Shown here in pieces: positions 1 to 13,700 of a stretch of 64,000 bases of DNA. Under the pieces are notes generated by a model that was not told where the DNA came from, searched no databases, and saw only the letters and a list, made by a program, of their open reading frames with translations. Both the position numbers and the translations under genes were made by a program. Position 1 is the first letter of the stretch; each line of letters opens with the position of its first letter. Source of the stretch: Trichosporon coremiiforme (lineage: Eukaryota; Basidiomycota; Tremellomycetes; Trichosporonales; Trichosporonaceae); the NCBI GenBank assembly GCA_039545355.1, contig BCJJ01000007.1, positions 1,178,001 through 1,242,000 of the forward strand, written 5' to 3'.

Positions 1-1896
1 CCTGACGGGCGACCAGTGATGTCAATGTTGCCTCCGAAAGGTCCAGATTTGCCGTGCCGGCACGGAGCTGGTTCTATTTCTGTGTTTGTATTTCGTGAGC
101 GCAGGAACTGGTCTGGCCAAGGTCGGCGTGCAGCCGGAAAGGTGTGAGACGGTGAAGATAGCCGATCACCGAACAGAAGAAACCGAAGAGTGCAATGCCC
201 GCCTCGATACCAACATGGACCCACTGACGCACCCCCGTCCAGAATCGCCCATGACTGTTATCGTACGTACGCCAGTCCGAGACATCACGCGACTCTCTAA
301 TGCTCGGGAGCTCGCACTCGCCCAATGCCTGAGAGCTCCGGGCCAGCTCCGGGTTAGAATCTGGCGCGGCTAAACAGTGCTTGACGGCTCAGTCGGGTTT
401 GAGAAGCCAATGCCCGAAATACCGAAGTGTCTCAACGACGAGCAAGGACAGGAGTACGAATGAACTCTAGGGACGACAAGGATCCTACGTCGGCACCGAC
501 AATAATGTCATGTGTGCAAATCCCGTCGGTCAACGGACTTAACGATCGGACTTGTGCACGGGGACCGACAGGCGTTGCGGAGGACCACAGGCTTCTTAAT
601 ACTCGAGCACCCACGGCTATGCGGTCGCAGAAGCAAGACAGTTACTTGCCTGCTCGCACGGCGGCAAGCACTCGCTGTCTGGCGACCTGAACGTGCATGC
701 AACAGCAGTGTTGATTCGAACCTATTCGCGGCGCGCTTACTTGCGCCAACTCTCTCATATGGTCGTTACGAGGTAGACCTGCAGGGCACGCCGTGTTCGT
801 GAGGAACGCATCGATCACAGTCCGCGTTCTGCGTATAACCGGTACCCTGCACGGCTACAGGCGCCGGTGACAGACTTCCCGCCCTCTTGGTCCGCCAGAC
901 GGGCGACAGAATGCCTCTCACATCCCACAGCACCACATCACCCTCGCATGCTCCAGTGTCCTCCTCGCTCCGGAAAGTCGCTGCATGCAGTCCGCAGTCT
1001 GTAATGGATTCCGGGACATCATCAGGTCGATGCAGGGTGCAAGTCCGGGATCCGGAAAAACCCCGACAGGAGTGCCGCGTATCGAGTCATTGCTTCCTGA
1101 ACGTCCTGCGGCGGAGCAACTCTGCGGATCAGCGGCGCCACACGCTCGTCTCGGCGTCCACGGACATTAATTTGCGATGCGAACCTTGTTCGTTGGCCGT
1201 AAACAACGGCGCATGCGTGTCAAGCAGGGTAGCTGAATGCAGGGAGGGCGCACAGATGCCCTTTCGAAGTTACCAGGGACGTTCTCCGTACGTAAGGGCT
1301 GAGGAGGAGAACGCCGAGCGCCGCACTAAGTCGTGCCTCGGCGCACCGATCCCACCTCGATAATACGGCTTACCCTGTGCGAATGGTTGCTGATCCTCGA
1401 TATCCGCTCCCTGTTATCCATCGTCCGACAACATCGCATAATGGCTGTGGTCAGCAAGCCCGCCGCTGTGACTGGTTCGTGCACAGGTCACTCGACCAGG
1501 GGTCGCTCCAGAGCGATGTGTGGGCGGGTCGCTGTCATTTGTGCCCGCAGATCCCTCAGACCACTTCTGAAATGTGAGAAGGAGTAAGGTCTGCCGATAG
1601 CTGAATACATAATGGCCTCGTACCGAGAGCTAAGCGGTGTTGCTGACGGGCTTCAGCCGAGGGCGAGTGTCACCGATGAAGCCCTGTTGTCAGTCGTCGG
1701 CCTTGGCGTCTGTCTGTCGCTTGTTGGCCCGCAAATCCAGCGCGACATTTAGAGGGGGCAGAGTCAGTGTTACGAACCGAGGAGACAACCGTCGGCTTGT
1801 CGGTCGTAAGCAGGATAAACCTGAAGGGCTGCGAGGATTTAGGCAATCCCAGGTCTACGGAGTCCGGCGGCTCACCCGTGCAGTTGGGACTGCTAA

Positions 1897-1913
1897 CCCC
1901 CCCCCCCCCCCCC
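1897..1913 (+). repeat. poly-C run (17 C)
   Basis: An uninterrupted run of 17 C on the plus strand in non-coding DNA. It is one of four long C runs in the window, all with C on this strand. Confidence 0.95.
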
Positions 1914-4900
1914 GTCGTCTCGAAAACAGCCGTGTTGGTCGTGTTGGCTGTGCGAGGGGCATCGCGGCTCATCCCGCGCATCACATCGGAAGTTAGCACT
2001 ACGGTCAGTCTAGTCCTGCGAGATCTTTCCTTTTGCCGGCGTAACTAGTGCGCGGATCGGCTGCTAGTGAGCGACTGGTACCACATGAGGTCTCATCCCG
2101 TGATCTCTCCCAGTACTCGGCAGGGCGCTAGGGACCACGCTTAAACACCCCGGGAGGTCTGAGAGTTGGGGGAGCTACACTTCCGTCCCAGCGAAAGTCG
2201 ATCATCACCGTAGAGGGCCGTCTTTGGTGATTAACTGCTCGAGCATTAGGTGCCTTTGGGGGTTGAGACTATGCAGGCAGAGCAGTGAGACCAGTACCAG
2301 ATGTTTACCCAAGACTCTCCATGCCTGAGAGTACTAGTTGAAGATAAACTGAACCGGTGAAAATGATTGACCACGCGTAAACAGCTCCTACGGTGGCAAA
2401 TCTTGATCGGGTTGGGCTGAGACCAACGTGTATGTGGGATCTCGGTGGCGGGGCGGAATGATCACTAGGTTCGGTATCGACAGTGTATGTCGACCTTCTA
2501 ATTGATGCAGCGGAGGTTGAAAGTCGGCGGAGACCGGACAGATGACCGAGGACAGTGGGTCGGTGCCATGTGGCAGCGACATCGGAGATCCGGACAGTTC
2601 GGATGCTGCGGCCGGAGTTGGCGTCGCGCATCGCCGTCGGTCTCGGGACTAATGATGACGCTTGTGATCATGTTCTCCTGGTCCTTTGGCCAACCTTGGC
2701 CTTCCGCCTCTTACGGTATGCTTACTACACTGCGAAGGGCACAACATGACGTTACTGCGGTCGCAGGCTTGTCCAGCATCTTGGCGGTGGTCATCAGGCA
2801 TTGAAAGTTTCATCGCCTGCCTCCCCATTAATGCACTTACCCACTTGTTTCTTCTGCGCCTACCCGCTACGAAAGTCCGAGCTGTGAGCAGTCCATGATA
2901 CACCATCGACGTTACCCGCTACTAGTAACTCGGTACCGCGGAGAGTGGGTTGGAAATGACTTCGCATCGTCATTCAGCTGCCCGCCGAGTCCTCGAGATG
3001 CGTAACGCTCCCGCTGCAGCTTTGATACGACAAGAGGGCATGGTAGTGCACGCAAGCTCGCTGGTAAGAAGTGAGCGCATGTGGTGTTGCACCCCGTTTC
3101 AAGGTGGTACCATTGGGCAGGTGTTTGAGGTCATTGGTTCTAACGCTCACCCGTCGTTTTGGTTCACGGAGTGGCAATCGCATTCGGTCCAACAACGGGT
3201 TTCCTGTATGTCTCTGTACGAGGGTGCACGGACAATTGTCTTGATGCGTACGTCCTATACCTTTTCCTTGATGATGTTACGTGTTCTGAAGATCGGAAGA
3301 TCGATTGAAAGACCCGCAAGTTTCTCTGGCCGGTCGGGAAGGCGAAGCAGGGCTGCGGATGGTTTCGAAGCTGGACCCCTGCGTTGAGTGAAGGGCTAGG
3401 AGACCCAGGAGATTTGCCGATATCGTGAAGGCGTCGTCGTCGCGAGACGTGGGGTAGGGGTCTTGGTCTTGGACCATGGGTGTCGGGGGAGGGAGGCACA
3501 GGGGTCCTGAAATGCAACAAGAATTGAATTGCCGGCAACCCTAGCAAAATTCAGTTCACGCAGAGATGCAAGCAGGCGGCCAGAGTCAGCTGATACAGCT
3601 GACCGATCGCACTTTCATGGCCGGCTGAGCATGCTGACCCGTGCTGGGTGACAGCATTTCTTCACAAGACAGTCACTTGGTAGCGCCTGCAGAGATTCTG
3701 CCTGATCGTCCTTGCCGCGTATCAGAAGCAGCCTGAACTACACTCAGGAAATGTCACCAAACCTTTCGAGGGCTCATGGCCTAGGAGATTAGGTGCGGGA
3801 GTCGTTCATCAGCTCCGTCCGCTCCAACCGACGACCACCTGCTGAATGTCACAGGTTGCCCGTCTCAGAAGCTCGCGGCCATGATGTGCCGGACCGAAGC
3901 GCGATCGAGTAAATCGCTTCGGGATGGAACCAATGGGGTATTCAGCCCGCTTCTCGAGCGCGGAAGCGATATCAAGCATGAGTAGAAACGTCCAGGTGTC
4001 ATGCAACACCAAGGTAGTGGGGGAGTCGGTCGCAATTCCAAGTCTGGATGCCGCAGTTTGAATGGGGTATCGGGGACCCGACCTCATGTGCAAGGACGAA
4101 AACGGCCGTTCATGTAAAGGTCGGACCGCGGATCCGTTCAGGTAAAACCCGTCTGAACTGAATTAGCACTCACGCGGAACTCTAATTAGTAGAGTGAGGC
4201 GGGTCTGAGCGCCTGCCTATCGTACGGGGTCATATGACGGCGAGGTGCGGAAGCTCCTCCGCTCTTGTTGTGGTAGAGGATTAAGTCACCCGTCTTTCGG
4301 TTCATGATCAAGCTCTACGCCTGACGACGGCCTGGTGCCACCCCGACCGTTTGATTCCTAGGCATTTCACGTCAGCGGGTTTATTGCAGTCAATCGTGGG
4401 ATCGTTCGAGATTATTGGAAAGCGGAAATCCCTTCGAGACATTTATTTCCATTTCCAACTGGATATCGATGCATAGCTGGAGAGATAGGTGTCAAGAAAT
4501 ACACTTTAAGGGACTATTCGCGTTTTGACGGTATGGGTGGAGACTTTTGAGACATTCCGTAAGGTTGTCTGTCACCTTAATCCTCCGCTGTCGGAAGCTC
4601 ATAAGCAACCGTTTGGGAACGCAGGTCAGGACTGAGACTCAAGCATTACGTCGTTCGAATTCCCCTCACCCTGCGGGGAACCCACCCCTGGCAACCTTGG
4701 GCTTGGCTTTAATGATGAAATGCCATGTGCATGGTCTCCAACAGGTGCCCGTGATGATGTGAGCGCATCATCGTTTCGTCTTTAAACAGAGTGAAGTTGG
4801 TCACGGGGCGACGTCAGTGGCGCATGACTTCTTCAAACGTGGTACGTCCCCATGCTGACCGCTGAAACGGTTTCACCGTTCTGCGTCCCTTGAGAGTCAT

Positions 4901-5126
4901 GGAAAAGCAAGCTGTGGACGATACAGCCGCCGAGCGAATGCATTCCCTAGCAGTGGCGGAGACCGGTCGGCCAGCCGAGCGGGTGCCTGCGCTGTTCACC
5001 TGAACAGCCCGAGGGGTGACGAGCTTCCCGTTGCATTCGCTGATGAGCGATCGGCGGAGCCTTCATAGGTGGGGAAGGCAGGAGGACGGCCGTAACAGTG
5101 ATAGCTGCAATCAAAGGAGGCCCTAA

Positions 5127-5154
5127 CAAACTTGCTTCACCAAACTTGCTTCAC
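5127..5154. repeat. 14-bp perfect tandem duplication
   Basis: The unit caaacttgcttcac occurs twice head to tail without mismatch. It lies in non-coding sequence with no recognised gene nearby. Replication slippage is the simplest explanation. Confidence 0.9.
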
Positions 5155-7424
5155 CCTCGGAATCGTGCTATCTACCGGCTTCGCAAATCGTGCTGCCAAG
5201 CACGAAACAGTGACGTAGCGCGATACGCATATGAAGGTACGAAAACTTTGTGATGGAAGGCACCTGATGCCGAGGATCTGCCTACCTGATAACTATGAAC
5301 ACCAACTGCTGGGACCTATGCCTCTCGTAGCCCCATCACTATTCATCTTTCTGTCACATTCGCTGCAGCCATCGCCGCTTTCCATGCGAACATCTCGGCG
5401 TCTGTATCTCGTCAGCGTAGTGACAGCAGCAACAAAGGGTTGTTTGAAGGAGAATAGGGTCTCGCAGGCCCTGGCCCTGGATATTGCCGGCGGCAATGGG
5501 CCTCATCCCCGCAGGGACATCCATTGACAAGCATTTGCAGTATTGATTGACCGCTGCCTGTCACTGAGCGGCACCGTAACAGTCAAGACTGAGAATCATG
5601 TCCCGAGTACATTACGCGGTGCCAGAGTTTGGACTGTGAACTAACTGCATCTCGCATTTGGCGGTATCACGATATCCTCAGTTGCCTATTGTCGGAGGGC
5701 ATTCGCTAGAAGACGAGATGACGTTGGCCAGCCGCCACCACGGCTAATCACGCTACGCTGTGATGGCCCAGTGCCGCGGTTGGGTTTATCCTTCCTCTCG
5801 CTGCGCGTGTTGAATGCGTACCTTACGGCTACGTTGCCCGTAGGCTAACCACCACCAACCAGCAATCGCGATATGTCGACCCCGCTTGATCACCCACTCC
5901 CTCCCGGCGGTTTAGCGGCCAACGGCCCGTCTGCTGGGAATGGCTTGCATGCCAGCTTAGCCTGCCCGCAAACCCGTGGGGTTCGTGGCTAATGTCACTC
6001 CAGCGACCAACTGACGGAACACAGTCTGTTGGCACATCAGCTCAGACATACAAGGAACAAGAGGAGGGAGGTTCCGTGTCTCGCCCAGTCTCCAACAATC
6101 TCACATTGTTGTGGTTAGTACCGTGCGTACATCACTTGCCGTGCCTGTCCGCCGCGAATGCTTTCCGCACTATCTTCGCACCCAGCGCGCACTTGAGGGC
6201 ACTAGGATGATCACCATAAGTATAGCCTTTGCTGGTGCCAGTGCCGAATAAGGCTCACGTCGGCTGCTTGAGGCTTGAGGGCTAGGATCGGAACTAACGC
6301 TATCAGCGCGAGGCAATTTCCGCTCTGGGATGCACTTTCTCACAGGATATCCAGGATCAAGGATCTAGCGGATCGAATGTAGGAAACGCAGAACAGCCAG
6401 GACGATTTCGCGTAATTGGCTCAGTCGGCCCTGGATTCCTGCGTGTGTGCAGCGCATATTTCTATACACTAAGAGCATGCATCACTCGTCGCTCCTGACG
6501 CGACTCAGGCCCGGTGCTGTCGAATCACTGATATCGCTGGCTTCTCCCGATCGGTCGGAGCGGTCGGATTGGGGGTTCCAGATGATCCACTTATGCGACG
6601 CCTGGTCCTGCACACATCTACTGATAGCTGGAGAGTAAGTAGCTGAGCGCCCCTTCCACCGCCCGAACAACTGGTGGAAGGTGCCTGTTCATCGGTCGCC
6701 CGGACCAGTCAACTATCGCCTGAGGGAAGACTGAAGTTTTGCGTTAACAAGCAATTAGACTGTTACGACCTACCGCAGCCTGCAATACCTATCCATCTGC
6801 CCTTGGCGCTCTAGAGCACTGCCCATTAGGCATGAGCAGCCGTTGCCAGAGCTCGTGGCTCATTCGCAGCCGAATCGGCACCTGGCCCAGGACAGGTAGC
6901 CTCGTTCTCTGTTCCTCCTGTAGACCATTCGGTAACCGCTGTGCAGTGTGCCCGATGTCACTACTGAAGTAGCCTGTCACCGTCCCCCGCAAGATACATT
7001 TAGTGTCCCTGGCACCTGATTGTGAGCAACCAGCCTAACAGGGCCCCGTCCCGCTTCCTGCGCACGGCCATTCTCCCATTACCAACTGTGTGCGATCGTA
7101 TATTCCAATTTCCCAATGCGCTTCGTGTGTAAGAGCACAATGACGCCGCGGCGCTCAGGCATGGTTGCCAACCACTACTGGTCGCACTCCGCGCAATGGG
7201 ATGGAAGCTGAGGGTGTGTCGGGTCGTTGGTCCACATCCGGTCCCCGTCACTCACCCGAAGCATTTGACCTTGGGCCCGATCCGACAGGCTGATCCAGAT
7301 ACGCAGCAACCTTTACCTCGTCATTCATTCCCTGTTCCACATGTTGAAGGGAGGACGACTATCTGGCTCCACGGGCAGCGGGCTTCCGAGAGGGTTCGCA
7401 AGCCCCCCTTCTGAGCCATTTCGA

Positions 7425-7447
7425 CCCCCCCCCCCCCCCCCCCCCCC
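7425..7447 (+). repeat. poly-C run (23 C)
   Basis: The longest homopolymer in the window: 23 consecutive C on the plus strand, in non-coding DNA. Its exact length may be unreliable because homopolymers are hard to sequence. Confidence 0.95.
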
Positions 7448-9443
7448 TTTCAGCCCTATTTACGTTGGAATATCAGGGGCCACAATCGGCCTGTCTTGGT
7501 TCAATTGGCTCCAAATCTTGTGCTACCAGGTACCCCCCACTCAGGATAGTGTCCCAGGGGTCAGCACATTCTCCCTGTGTTCCCTGTTCTCCCTGTTCCC
7601 TTCCTGCACTCCCTATCTGTTGCTCCCTCCGTCCAGGCCCGCGCTCTCCGTCCCCCCGCGTGCCCTCTGTTGGTCCCCCTGTTCACGCTCTCGATCCCTT
7701 CTGGCCGGCCACTTAGCTCGCGGCAATGTGCGACCAGACCCACCACTTGATATCAGTGCAGCGGCGAAGGGTGTCGGCAGCGAGCATCCAATGCGTCACT
7801 GTCACCGTGGATCTTCGTTCCAAAGCTTAACACGAGCATGATCAGAGGATGACAAATCCGGCGCGAAGTCAAGAATGGAAAGAGGTACAATGACTGTACC
7901 GAGTTGCCGACGATCAGCACTGAACAGCCGATGATCTTGTTTTGATCTTCTGAATTTGTACTCTTCCTCTTAGCTGATAGCTCTTCTCCACCATTGATAG
8001 CACAACCCCTCGAACCGTTTCTGAATACGACCGAACAGCGACGTCAACGTCGGTTTTTCCGACAGGCCCCGCGAACATACAATTCACGCACAGTTCAACC
8101 TCGGCTTCTTTCCCCCCTCTCTCGCTTCCCGGGCAGAGTTGTTCAACTGTCCCTTTGTTCCTACCCAACACGACCGTCAATACCTCAGACCTAATCGGTT
8201 TTCGCCGGAGAATTAGCTTCCACCTGGTACGTCGACATTTCCTAACTAGACTTCCTTGCAAACGCTCTGTCCACTTAATTCCCCAATTTCGCCGTGACGA
8301 TCAGCCGCTGGAGTGCGCCGGCACCTCTGTCTTGTACGAGAGGTTCGACGTGCGGAGCACTGTCGTTCTGGATAAACTGTTCGACCTCGTGAAAGCGGGG
8401 TTCGTGCACTGTCGACCTCCTCGACGCCTGAGACGTCCGAAACAATTGGTGACCCTGGGCGGCGTTCTTGGGAAGAGCAATAGCCTCTCTTTCTGCTACA
8501 AGACTCGCCCGTCGTGTCGCCGCAGTACAGCGCCCCCTCTAGCTGGTCTCGTAACTATTGGGGCAAGGTCGGAGAGCTGAAGTGGTTAATGACAGCCCGC
8601 ACGGAGGCAAATAGGTCTTCAATGCTTGCTCCCTTTCTACTATTCCGCGCCATACTACTGCCTGTCTACCTGAACAAGCTGCAAACACGCTAGACAGTGA
8701 AAAAGGAGAGGTGAGTCTGAAAGGCAAGGTCGCTGTGCCGTGCGATCGGGTTGATAGGGTTGGAGGTCGAATGAGGGGCCACACGTCAGCCAAGTGGCGG
8801 CAGCCCTGGCATTCCATTCTCGTCTGCGGAGACGCTGCGCCCCTTAGACTACAGCCTGCGCTGCTCCCCTTTGCTTCTGGACCTCGCGGTCACCATTCAC
8901 CAGCCCTTGTTTTGCTGAACCTTCGCTTTTCTTCCTCTCTTCCATCTCATCTTGGTTTCTTCTGTCCTCCAAGCTGACTTCAGTCTTCCCGCCTTCTCGA
9001 CATACCCCCTCTAATTCGATTCTCGGTTGCCCTCCCTTACCTGCACCCGCACTCACACGCCAGTGCTCGTTCGACAACGCGACTGCGACAGGCCGGCCCT
9101 GCGCGCCATTACGACTTTCAACTGCTGTTCCTCGATTCGATACTGCCACGCTGATACCGACACAGATCTCCTTGATTCAGCGTCTAGCATTTGCTCCCAG
9201 ACACCATCCGGAGGTTCCGTTCGAATTCACTCAATCGCAGCGACGCGCCGAAAACGAACCCAACATTGCTCCGGAAAAGCCACCACAGCCACCGCTCGGA
9301 CGATCAATCACCCTGTGGTGTCTCACCTTCCCTACAACTCCTCCCGGAATCTTCCTTTCGCTTCTCCATTAGGAGACAGACTCTCTCGCAGATCTAACTA
9401 GATCCGCGCGGCGCAGGTGCGCACGTCGCCTTCGTGCCGCGCC

Positions 9444-10759
9444 ATGTCCACATCACAGAGAGCAGATGACAGGTTTATGGAGCATCGACCACCCTCATCG
9501 GCTCAACCGCATGACCCCCGCCAGGAAGGCGTCTGGACTCCAATCAAGAGAATTCAGTCCGGCATCTTTGCTGGCCGCTATATGAGGTGAGTAACGTAGG
9601 TTATCATGGATCTAACGCGTCTAGTTTTTGGCTACAGGTCGCTCAGCAACCAGTGCATGGAAGGCGGAAGACAGAAAAGGACCGACGCCCCCTAGCTCCT
9701 AGTCCGATAGTGCGGCTATGGATGCTGGACTACGGTTTGGGAGGTACGGGCAACGGCAGGCTCATTGACCCGACGTGAGTGAACGCCCCCTACTTGGCCC
9801 TGACATGACAGTGATATCGAAGTTGGCAACCTGGTGTGCGCGGCCGAGCTCTGCGATCCCAGAGGAGACCCTCCGCGGGTAGCGCCTCGCGCGATGGCCA
9901 AAGCAGCCAGTGATCCCAGCAGCTCTCCGGCCACGCGGCCGACTGAACCCACGGTTATGTCGCCAACATCCTCTTCGACTATGTACGAGGGTGAAGATGA
10001 GCCGGATGTGGCACGCGCAGGCTGCCAGCGGGCAGCATCCCCCGTTGGCCAACCGCGCGCTTCTACTTCGAGGCATCCTGAAACCCCTGGGCAAGGCACA
10101 TCGGCCCGCAATCGAGATGATGCGCCAAAGACTCCCCCACAACCCCAAACGTCCCGATCGTCCTCGAAAGGGTCTGATCGGAGTCGCTCAGCGAGAGGGG
10201 GGTCTCGCGGTCGTTCGGCTCGCGGCGACGACAAGCGCGTCATTGTGGGTCGCAATCTCTACGGCAGCCTGCATGTGGCAGGTATCAGGGTGGCGGCAAT
10301 GGACGGAGAGGCTGGTCTTTGGTTCCTCTTCACGGTGAGTTGACGGGGCGAAGCAACGGGATGGTGGCTGACAGTGCAGGACCTCTCCATTCGACATGAG
10401 GGAAGGTGAGGAGGCTCTTGTCTATTGTCCATCGAACTAACTAAGCAGTTATTCTCTCAAGTTCCGGTGCTACGATATGAGCGCGATCGACCCCGAACTG
10501 GGACCGATTCCTCATCTAGTGGATACTCAATCTGATGACTTTAGAGTGTACTCTCCCCGCAAGTGAGTCCATGCCCATGGCGGGAACTGACGCTCAGTTT
10601 TCCTGGTCTTCCAAAACCCACCGAGCTTGCAGAGCACTTCGCACTGCAGGGATACAAGCTCAACACTCGAAAAGTAGGCTGTTACACGGCTGCGAATCCG
10701 AGGCTAACGTTTAGAACGAGCGCCAGCAAGCTTCTCCAAATCCGTCCCCACCCCCTTGA
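9444..10759 (+). CDS. velvet-domain regulator, VelB/VosA-like (7 exons)
   Basis: Velvet proteins are fungal NF-kappaB-like nuclear transcription factors that coordinate development, spore maturation and secondary metabolism. Exons inferred: 9444-9586, 9625-9774, 9812-10334, 10380-10405, 10449-10562, 10598-10673, 10715-10759. All phases fit and give 358 residues. Diagnostic blocks are QVAQQP and KDRRPLAPSPIVRL (about residues 50-80), then NLYGSL, GLWFLFT, DLSIRHEG, SLKFRC and FPGL near the C-terminus. A roughly 120-residue Ser/Pro-rich insert (about 120-239) splits the velvet domain, as VelB proteins are known to have an insertion there. The ATG follows a pyrimidine-rich leader, and introns are 37-49 nt with CTAAC/CTGAC branch sites. 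The shortest exon is 26 nt. Assignment to VelB rather than VosA is inference; the family call is firm. It stands alone in a gene-poor region. Confidence 0.88.
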
Positions 10760-13700
10760 GCTCTCAAGCAGCTGGCTGATCAACTCTAGCCTGGTTTGTG
10801 ATGGACACTGGCTTTCGATCTAAAGCGAAGCTTACGGTGAACGCACCTCTCGCTCTCTCACGACCGCGAAGCTCGCATTCAGGCTTCTCATGCACACACG
10901 ACCGCCAATGTTGACGCTCTACGACATTGATTCATACGGCATTCATTACCCAAGCAACCCCTTAGGACCCCTGATCCTCAACGGATCAACGTTGATCATG
11001 ATTTACTCTCATTGTTGTAGGACCAGCATTGTGGCTTGTTGCTTCACTTTCACGATGGATACTGCGACGTACGAACTACGATCTCCTTCCTGCTCTAACA
11101 GCTTCACCCGAAAGCTCGGCGATCTGAATTCTCATCGAACTCATGTTTCCACCCAGTATCACGACCGGGACTGACAGCACGCGGTGCTCAGCGGCGCGTG
11201 TGGGGGCTACGTGCTACGAATGTGGCGCTCCGGCTCCTAGCTTCCACCCGCCGTGACCGCGAGCGGTTCAAAGTCTAAACTCTCGCCTGACATCAGAAGT
11301 ACGTGCATCCGTACATAGACGTACTCTCTCAGGTGGGGAGCTTCAGGGTGTTAGGTAAAGAGTCTCATGCACTTGGTTAATTATATCAAGCAAAATTCAC
11401 TCGAAACGCGGTCGGCAGTGCACGCAGTGTCTTCTGTCCCTACCAGCCTTGAAATTACGACGTCGGTGACAAGTACGACGCTATTGATACGCGTGCTGAA
11501 CGGTGCGAACGAGGAACGAATAAGGGTTCTGGGAGTCCGGCCAACACTGGCACCCAGTGTCTGGTGATTCGAAGGCCTCATGCGGCCCCGATGACACCTT
11601 GCGGTGATTACAAATGTGACAGCCTGGCGTCATTTTCCAGCGACATGGAAGTCATCCGCCTGCTCGCATGAAGCTCACTCTGCGGTGTGCATCCCTGTCT
11701 CTCTGCGGAATGACATACGGTGTCGAATCAGTAAGCTTGAAAGCAACGCTCAAGAGCTCCAGGCGAGCGCACGCTGATTCTCAGAGCTCCTAGCCTCGTA
11801 ATCTCCACCCGAACTTTGGCCCGCTTCAATCGTCGAGCAACGTGATTTGACGCCGAATTCACCGGATATCTCCACCCGGGATTGTCAACCAACCAACTCG
11901 TGACATTTTTCACACCCCGGGCGGTTTGCCAGAGGGTCGTCTACGTCGGCTATCGCTAACCAACGCCTTCGGGACGTTGGCCGATGAGTGAGAACAGCTT
12001 TGCTGTCACACCCTCGAGCCTCACTGTCTCGCATGGTGGCTGATTTGACACGCCCGACAGACGCTCGAGCGCCTACCCGACCGCAGTCTGCATTAAGTTG
12101 CATGACCTTCAGACCATACCGTAACAGCACGACAAGCGCAGCCAAAGTTGGGTCTCGGAATTGATATCGAAACGAACGGACAAGGGTCAAGGCCCGTAGT
12201 CCAGATGTCCCTCCGCTCAGGATTGGTCCGGTCTCACCTCTTCTGATATGCAACACCCCCATCGACTCGAAGGTCCAATGACACCACCTAGCTTATGCAT
12301 GCGCTCGACGAGCAGTCCAGATGGCCGTTGTTCCTCTCGGCGAATGCTTCGGCACGAGTGCCAGGAGGCTCGGAAGGCACCTCTTCCCCCCTACACGGCC
12401 GCGGATCCTGCCGCACCTGTCCGGGCCCCAGACGTGGCGTCGATTTTCCGCACGACCAAGGATAACGAGAACCAGTGAATCGGACGAACGTCGCCATACC
12501 CTGCACAAATGGGATGTTTACGCGGCCGTCATGGTTTCCTTCGTTATGGTATGCATCACAAGGGATGGCAAGGGCTCGTGAGCGGCGGGAAACAACGAAG
12601 TGGTAGAGGAGCGACAGAGCTCTGGGTAGTCACACCGTAGGCGTGAGGGCTATTATGACCAATTATCAGGAAATTAGTTTCACGGTAAGACATTGACTGA
12701 AGCTTACACTTGGCCGTGTCGGCCTCTTCAGGCATCATCACATTCGCGCAACCCGACGCACAAGTCTTCATCGATGACGACCGCCCGCCTTTCCCATGGT
12801 CTGACTGTCGGCAGAACTCACCTCCAATTCGAACTCCCCACGCGCCCTTGCAACTAAAGTCAACAATGCGTCCTGAGCAGCGTCCTGGTGTCGGAATCCA
12901 TCCGCATGGGCGCCCCAGGGCTCCTCCAAACGTGATGAGAGCCGTCTGACCGTATTACGACAAATAGCTTACGGCAAACACGCACCGCTGGGGGCCGATT
13001 AGAACCCGGTACCTCTCGTTGCCCAGCGGCTGTGCCTTGCGACCGCGCTCTGTGGCGAGCCGAGCGAGATGTGCGTTAACATACGACGGGTGGACGGCCG
13101 CCTGATCAGCACACTCTCGGCATAGGACGCGGTCAAGGTCCGCCTCCCGAATCTCGGGTCCGCAGTAGGTCTGATATGTCCCACGCAGAGCGCGAAGCGG
13201 GCACGGCCGTGGAGATGAGAACACCGCGTGCAGGCAAGGGGTCGCTGGACCTGATCGGTATATCACTTGCCCGTGGGCCGGATGCTCCTTCTGCGGCCCG
13301 TATAACAAGCAGGGTCGTCGACGCCCTCCCCCACTGAGACAAGTGATGTTTGTCAGCAACAAGCTCACCGCAAGCGAAGGGAAGTGCGCGCTAATTTTCC
13401 AGGAACCGCATGGGAATCAACTCTGCTTACCCATGCCGTGGCAGGTTGGGTTCACCTCCCTGTCTCCAACCCACCACTTACTCTGAGGCAGTCACCCGTG
13501 CAAATGGATGGAAGTGGCACTTCTCGTTAGTACCCTTTTGCGATTATGGGCCCAGCACCAGCAACTGTGACGGATAACGAGATGTCACCCGGGACGCATG
13601 TCGACACACGGGTACAGGCAATGTTCACGGGAGGTGCACCGTGGTGAAGAGACTAACTGGCAGTCATCGGAAGCTCCAGAGACATGCAGAAGCGAGACAG

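Larger units (their letters stand above)
1..9443. other. gene-poor stretch left of the velvet gene
   Basis: No conserved protein, RNA gene or terminal-repeat element was recognised on either strand. Open frames are short (under about 170 codons), lack recognisable domains and do not join through plausible introns. Base composition is visibly less GC-rich than in the genes to the right. Local structure is limited to a 17-base and a 23-base C run and one 14-bp tandem duplication. From about 8.85 kb the plus strand becomes pyrimidine-rich, which fits a promoter or long 5' leader for the velvet gene starting at 9444. A gene made of many very short exons could have been missed. Confidence 0.6.
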
